Positions 57,845-64,000 of a DNA stretch of 64,000 nucleotides are shown piece after piece. Source of the DNA: Podaxis mareebaensis (Eukaryota > Basidiomycota > Agaricomycetes > Agaricales > Agaricaceae); NCBI GenBank assembly GCA_018524725.1, contig JAEUWP010000506.1:1-64000 (forward strand). The letters are read 5' to 3'. Below the pieces are notes generated by a model. It worked only from the letters and a program-made list of their open reading frames with translations. It was not told where the DNA came from and did not search any database. The translations under genes and the position numbers were made by a program. Numbering within the stretch: the stretch's first letter is position 1; each line of letters opens with the position of its first letter.

Positions 57845-58390
57845 GAACAAAGTTCGATTGGACTTTTGAGGAAGTGATCCTCGCTCTGTATGATTGCTTC
57901 ATGCTACCTACATCAATGCACAAAGCGAGAGAAGGACTCAAATGAGTCCATTATAACCCTTGCATTGGAGTACAAGGATACTATGACTCCATCATGGACA
58001 ATGCACAGTGCATGACTGTGCATCCTGATGATTATACCCTCATCGAGTTATTCCTGGAAGGGATACCTGAGGACATGAGGACAGACCTGCTGTTTCATCG
58101 AGGTCTGTCCCCTGAAGCGAACTCATTAGATGAGTTCCTCACTTATGCAGTCTCATACAAAAGCTGATGGAAACTGACATCATACTACCGTCAGGCCCTT
58201 CATCCAAATAACAGGGGAGTAGATCCCCTGATGCATAATAATCGACCAGTACTGATTCAAGAGCAATCTAGATCTCGAATGGCATTTGTACCCAAGAAAG
58301 TAGCAAATGGGTGAAAGCAAATGCACATTCGAGAGTTACAACAACTCTTGCATGATTCAAAAGAACAAAACAGCTCGACTGGATTATAAG
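57845..58390 (+). pseudogene. gag: Gypsy-B gag, second part
   Basis: Gag resumes after LINE-3 (KFDWTFEEVILALYDCF, GLSPEANSLDEFLTYAV, matching Gypsy-A), with three internal TGAs. Near 58,310-58,380 the reading shifts by one base into the frame that carries the zinc knuckle and pol, so a small indel has occurred here or the original element used a frameshift. Confidence 0.75.
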
Positions 58391-61300
58391 TTGAGTAACC
58401 ACCAAGGCGCAAGGTGGCCCAGTAAACCACTGGACCACAATGCCAATAAACCTACCAATGCCATAAAATGTTATTGCTGTGGCAGTAACCATTATGCTAG
58501 CTCGGACAAGTGCCCTTTGAAGGGTAAACCCCCACAGATTCGAGCAGCTCATACAATGATACCTGAAGACAGAGTATTGCACTCAGGAGAAGAAGACAAT
58601 GATCAGGCAGAAGAAGACTGGCCTGATTATGAAGAAGAGGAGGATGACATTGACGAAGATCATGCATCAACACAAGCCTCAGAAGATGGATACGCTGAAG
58701 TAACCATCATCGAATCTGACTATGGATCTGATAGCAAGGACATGAACTTCCTCACAAGTATCGACAATACTCCCGCAGAGAGCAAAATAAATGTGCTCAC
58801 TGATTACCCCGAGGAAGATGAGCCTTGAAATCAATGGGTTCAAAGAGTCACTCTTCGAACCAACAAAGGAAAGATATTACGCCCACAGATTGCCCCTTGC
58901 GAGAAGCAATGTCTCGCATCATATATCAGTGTTAATGGCATTGAAGCCTGGATGCTCTGGGACTCAGGGAGTATGACCTCCGGAATGACTCCTGCCTTTG
59001 CTCAAGTTGCTGACATTAAAGTCAGTGAATTAGAAGATCTGCACACACTCCAACTGGGCACAGTTGGTAGTAGATCCACTGTGAAGTATGGCACGACTGC
59101 TGAATTAACAGTTGGGCCTATAAAAACCTCATTGTACCTCGACATAGCGAACTTCAATTGCTATGACATGATTATCGGAACTCCCTTTATGCATCGGCAT
59201 AAAGTGAAGCTCGATTTCGAGAATTGAGCAGTGATCATTGATGGAGTCAGCATCCCAGCTACCGACACCATCAGTAATTCAGATATGTGGCTCTGTTGCC
59301 ATTGTTTGACCAATAAATATCAGTCGACATGACTATATGGAGGCAAAGAGCCCACTACGAATTGAGTGACAGTAGAGGATGTCACCAAAGCGAGTGGAAT
59401 ACATGCTGGGGGAAAACTCCCCCACAATTATCCCCATATCCTCAAGGAGATTCCCTCGAGGACAAGAAATGAAGACCACAGGGAGAAACTTCCCCGTCCA
59501 CGATACACAAGTGAACCTAAATTTCACCCTATCGTCTCAGTCGAAGACGAGTTACTAGCTTGTCAAAAGTGAGGACCACCAGCCCACAAATGGCTCATCA
59601 AAACACCAGTCATCAAGGCAATGTATGACTGGTACTATGACCCACAGATGCCTGATGAGTGGAACGCCATGGTATCAGGCATCTGGTCAATGAAACAACC
59701 TGCAGACAGACACCCACCATCTACAGGATACACCCCAAGCAGTGTGGATGATATTGTCCACACAGAAGAATTTACAAGGATAAGATATCCCAAGTGGTCT
59801 CTCAGGGATTATATCCATAGTATGACAGTCATCCATCTACCAATGGAAGACAACTGCATGAAATGAATTGAGGACACGCGTGCTCGATTCGAAACAAAGA
59901 AACCACCCAATAATCTGGGTGACCAGAACCAGTGCAAAATACCGCAGATTAAGCAGCAGTTGATGCATGACTACCACAATATGATGCAAGGAACACCATC
60001 TCGCCTACCCCCATTCTGAGAGGTGAATCACAAGATTCACCTCATTGAGGAGAACAAATGATATAACTATCACTTGCCCAGATGCCCACAGTCATTACGG
60101 GAGGAGTTCCATGCAAAACTCAACCGTTACATAGACACGGGGTGGTGGGAACCCTGCAATGTCATGCAAGCAGCCCCTTTGCTATGCATCCCCAAGAAGG
60201 ATGGGCAACTGCATACAGTCATTGATGTGAAGGAGTGAAATGATAACATGGTAAAGGATGTAACTCCTTTACCTGATCAAGAAGTAATCTGAGAAGATGT
60301 GGCTAGAGTGAGGTATCGCTCTAAGATTGATCTAGCTGATGCATACAAACAGGTTAGAGTTCAACCTGAGGATGTGGAGAAGACAGCCTTCTCCACCATT
60401 GTGGGAACATACATTAGTAACATCATGCAGCAAGGGGACTGTAACGCCCCTGCCACATTCCAAAGATTGATGACAGCTATTTTTAGAGATGTCATCAGCA
60501 TATTTGTCCACATATATCTGGACAATATATTTATATTTTCTAATTCTGTGGAGGAACACGAGCAGCATCTACAGCTCATATTAGACTGACTCCACCAACA
60601 ACAGCTCTACATCAAAGAGTCGAAGGTAGAACTGTATGCAGACTGAGTGGACTGTCTCGGTCATATAATAGACAATAATGGTATCCACCCTGATACCGAT
60701 AAACTATCCCGAATCCATGAGTGGAGAACCCCTCGCAACTATAATGACGTGCAGAAATTTGTTGGACTCATTAACTACATATCCAACTTTCTGCTGGACA
60801 TAACTGCGTATACTGGCCTGTTAATGGCCATAACACAGAACAGAACACCATTCCACTGGCGACCGTTACATCAGAGATGCTTTGATATGATCAAACGCAT
60901 CTGTTGTAAAATGCCAGTGATCTGACTGATAGATCTGAAGAATGGAGAACCCATATGGGTTATCTGTGACGCTTCGAAAACTGGTATCAGTGTTATGTAT
61001 GGACAAGGCCCCAGCTGGGTGGACTGTCACCCAGCAGGATTCATGTCCAAAAAGTTCTCTGCAGCACAGCAGAACTATGCTGTGCATGAACTCGAAATGC
61101 TGGCTATCCTCAAAGCATTACTGAAGTGGGAGGATAAGCTGGTAGGCTATTGCATCCACATCATTACTGATCATAAAGCACTTGAGTTTTTCAAAACTCA
61201 ATCAAAATTGTTGAGCTGACAACGACGATGGCTCGACTATATGTTGAGGTTCGACTTTGACATAACCTACGTCAAAGGAGAACACAACAAGATCGCTGAC

Positions 61301-63193
61301 TGTCTCTCATGATACTACGAGAGTGATTGACTGGGGGAAGAGCACCCCAGTGGGGAGTACGTACAGGCAGACTTCCATATCGACCCCAAAGGAGACAATT
61401 TGCCAGCACCAAGATGAGCAGAGATACAACATCTGCAAGATCAACTGGCAGCCATGAATGATGAAGGAGTTAGGCGAAGCGCCAGACTCCAAGAAAAGCA
61501 CGAACAATGAGATATTGAAGCTGAAGAGCTTCAAGAGGCAGCTGCCCTCTGCGCTGTAGAACCAGATGTTGGCCAAGTGAAACACTCGACACAAAAACAC
61601 AAAACCAAGGGAATAACCCTTGGTGAGTCACTCTCTGCAACTGGTAATGCCGCCAATTTCACCATTGGAGACGACTTCATTGATAAAGTCATCACTGGCT
61701 ACAATACAGACTCATTAATGAGTATAGTCAAACAATCCCCAGAGAAGTATAGAGACTTCTCTGTGGATAACCAAGGAGTGATCATGAAGAAAACTCCCCT
61801 AGGAGACCGAGTCGTATGTATTCCAAATGACAGGCGACTCATAACCCAGGTACTAATGAAGGCCCACAAAATTGTGGGACATCTAGGCGACCAACGGACA
61901 GCAGAGTATGTCTGCAGATGGTACTGGTGGCCATCGTTGGTAAAAGATTGTTGCAAGTTCCACAGAACTTGCGAAACGTGTGCTCGAACCAAGACACTGA
62001 ACACAAAACCCAGTGGAGAGCTACACTCTCTACTGGTTCCTACCAAACCCTGGGACTCAATCAGGATGGACTTCATTGGTCCATTCCCAGAATCCAGAGG
62101 CTTCAACTATCTCTGGGTAGTTATGTGCTGAATGACGAGCATGGTGCACTTAATACCAGTGCACACAAAAATGACAGCGTTGGAGCTGTTATGGGTTTAT
62201 GTACAAGATATTCTATGCTTACACGGACTACCAAGCTTGATTGTGAGCAATTGAGACTTGAAATTCACATCCACCTGGTGGAGAGAACTCCACAAGATAT
62301 TAGGAGCCAAGCTCCTAATGTCAACTTCCTTTCACCCTCAAACAGATGGCCAGACTGAACGAATGAATCGCAATATTGGTCAGATCTTCCGTGCAATGGT
62401 ACGCTACAACCAAACTAATTGGGTCGACAAAGCACCATTAACTGAGTTTGCAATCAACTCAAACATCTCAGCTACCATGAAATACACCCCATTTGAGTTG
62501 AATTATGGATATATGCCATCCATGATCTGGGACAGCTGCAACACCAAAATTGTCCACAAAGGGATAAAAACCTTTGCAGAAGCAGTGCTGCTAAACTTAG
62601 CAGCCGCCCATGATGCAATAATAGAATCGCGGGTTTTCCAAACCCACAATGCCAACAAAAAACGAGGGCCAGAACCTCGTATCGAGAAAGGAGACTTAGT
62701 CTACCTTTCCACACAGAACCTCTTGTTACCAAAAGACAGAGCTTGAAAGCTCTGTCCAAAGTTTATAGGACCCTACAAGGTCCTAGAATTGAAGCCAGAG
62801 ACTTCCAATTACAAATTGGAACTGCCTCCAGCATTATTACACCGGAAAATCCATCCAGTGTTTCACGTAAACCTTCTGAGGCCATACCATGCCTCAGATG
62901 ATACATTATTCCCAGAGTGATCATGGCCTGAGCCATACGACTTCGGGTTTGACGATGAGCACAAATGGTTCATTGAAGAGATCATAGGCCATCAGTTTAC
63001 CAACAATGGTAAAATCAAATTTCAGGTCCAGTGGAGTCTGGGAGACACCACTTGGGAACCAATACAACACTGCAAAGAACTTGTGGCATTGGATAGGTAC
63101 CTGGAGCTGCAAGGGGTGTCAAAGGTTCAGCAACTTCAACCCCAATCACAGCCTACCAGAAATGGTAGGTACAAATTGGGTCAAAGAGATTAA
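58307..63193 (+). pseudogene. pol: Gypsy-B zinc knuckle, protease, RT, RNase H, integrase and chromodomain
   Basis: One frame to a TAA at 63191-63193 with about 22 internal stops, all TGA. Order: zinc knuckle (CYCCGSNHYASSDKC), acidic linker, protease WMLWDSGSMT (DSG intact), RT (CIPKKDGQ, KIDLADAYKQV), RNase H (VICDASKTGISVMYG, QQNYAVHELEMLAIL, TDHKALEFF), integrase (KAHKIVGH..CETC; WDSIRMDFIG; FHPQTDGQTERMN) and chromodomain (WFIEEIIGHQF, KIKFQVQW, TWEP). The RT box reads YLDNIF instead of YLDDIF (60521-60526); a GACGAT to GACAAT change is again a CpG loss. Gypsy-A keeps YLDD at the same place. Confidence 0.92.
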
Positions 63194-63272
63194 CTTTGAC
63201 CCTGAGAATCCTACAATATATTACCAACAGCGACTTGCAAAAGTTACCTCTTCTCTCCCTACAACCACCACC

Positions 63273-64000
63273 ATGAACCCCCAGCACCCACAACAACCAC
63301 AACAACCACCCGCCATGCCTCAGCAGAGCAGCGCAAGTGGCTCTGCACCATCAACATTCCAAGGACCCTGGACAGGTCCTGGGAGGGGGAGGGAGTCGAT
63401 GGACATGACTTCAGACCCCATCCCAACATTTATGAGTCAGCCTGAGCATCAGCAAGGGCACCAAGACCCTCATCATGCCTTACTGTTGATGATACCAATG
63501 TCGACGTCTCAACATCCACAATTCAAGCAATGGCTGAATCAACAATTCAGCCACCCTCCATTCAATCCATATCCACAGGGTTACCCAAACCCTGCATACT
63601 ACCCCCCACCACCACCGATGCTCCATCATCCAACAACAATGCCTTATCATCCCTATCACACATCACCACCACCACCAACTGCACTTCAGTTGGCACACCA
63701 TCACCACTACCCAACTGTGCTGAGTGAATACACTCAGCAACTACCTCACCCTACACCCTCGACGACGGCCAGACTGTCAAGAGCCAAAGGCAAACAACAC
63801 GCATCAGAGCAAGATTTGCTCCACCAACAATATGAGGAACAGAACTTGGGCCTTGTATCCTGATTACACGAGGTCAGACTAAATGACCACCTCATCGACA
63901 TGATCGACCCATTCGACAAGTCAATCAATCAAGTCCTCGACAAGCTCATTGAGATTATACAAAATAAAAACGCACACATCAGTGTCCTCAAAGGATGCCT
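63273..64000 (+). pseudogene. Gypsy-B third ORF, start only (runs off the window)
   Basis: MNPQHPQQPQQPPAMPQ begins 80 bp after the pol stop. It is Pro/Gln/His/Tyr-rich for 195 codons, has one TGA at 63,861, then enters a helical segment (LIDMIDPFDKSINQVLDKL). Same position and make-up as the Gypsy-A ORF at 26,269. Function unknown. Confidence 0.7.

Larger units (their letters stand above)
53644..64000 (+). mobile_element. Gypsy-B: plus-strand chromodomain Ty3/gypsy element, incomplete at window end
   Basis: 5' LTR, gag (interrupted by LINE-3), protease to chromodomain in one frame, and the start of a third ORF; the 3' LTR lies beyond 64,000. It is of the same family as Gypsy-A. About 31 internal stops in gag and pol are all TGA. 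It appears to be inserted in the gag of Gypsy-A. Confidence 0.9.

Noticed and set aside
45118..63193. TGA read as an amino acid (code change or recoding) in the gypsy elements
   Set aside because: TGA-only internal stops with TAG/TAA ends looks like reassignment at first. But two host genes (446-1176 and 16606-17332) end in TGA, the affected residues fit Arg from CGA, and the LTR pair shows the same CpG transitions in non-coding DNA. Deamination explains all of it.

Overview
The window looks like a piece of a mushroom-forming basidiomycete (Agaricomycete) chromosome. The host genes have many very short introns (about 50-60 nt, GT/AG, one with a perfect CTAAC branch site). Their products are typical of that group: an RNF216-type RBR ubiquitin ligase, a DUF6699-like protein, a (QxW)3 lectin and a SnoaL-FMO fusion. 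The retroelements are also of fungal type (chromodomain Ty3/gypsy elements, and LINEs with endonuclease, RT and RNase H).

Bases 1-18,200 are ordinary gene-bearing DNA. In order they hold: a small three-exon gene of unknown family (446-1176, +); a seven-exon RNF216/TRIAD3-like E3 ligase (2945-6652, +); a His/Cys-rich plus DUF6699-like gene (6920-8851, -); a beta-trefoil lectin (9555-10103, -); an eight-exon flavin monooxygenase with an N-terminal SnoaL-like domain and a possible 6-nt exon (11427-13567, -); decayed second copies of the lectin (15399-15540) and the monooxygenase 3' end (15930-16071), in the same order and orientation; and a paralogue of the first gene (16606-17332, -). The lectin-monooxygenase pair was therefore once duplicated, and the 446 and 16606 genes are a second duplicated pair around it.

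Bases 18,200-64,000 are a nested retrotransposon cluster that can be unpicked from target-site duplications (TSDs). An old minus-strand Ty3/gypsy element (Gypsy-A, 22,666 to 53,643 and probably beyond the window) was entered near its chromodomain by a 5'-truncated LINE (LINE-1; TSD GGCCAGTGGTAGCT). LINE-1 was then entered close to its 5' end by a full-length LINE (LINE-2, 32,029-38,957; TSD TCAACTCCTCAGG). Gypsy-A was also entered in gag by a complete plus-strand element (Gypsy-C, 43,582-52,785; 647-bp LTRs; TSD CATAC). At 53,644 a further plus-strand element (Gypsy-B) begins, apparently also inside Gypsy-A gag, and runs off the window. Its own gag carries an ORF1-only LINE derivative (LINE-3, 55,705-57,831; TSD ATAAATGTTAATC). 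A still older gypsy relic (Gypsy-D) fills about 18.8-22.66 kb.

All these elements decay in the same way: CpG becomes TpG or CpA. Almost every internal stop in their coding frames is TGA where the protein family has Arg (CGA to TGA), while the true ORF ends are mostly TAG or TAA. The two Gypsy-C LTRs differ almost only at ancestral CpGs. The oldest part (about 20.52-27.02 kb) contains no CpG that I could find. CpG loss thus tracks the nesting order, which points to cytosine methylation and deamination acting on repeats in this genome. The least described biology is the extra ORF that each gypsy lineage carries after pol.
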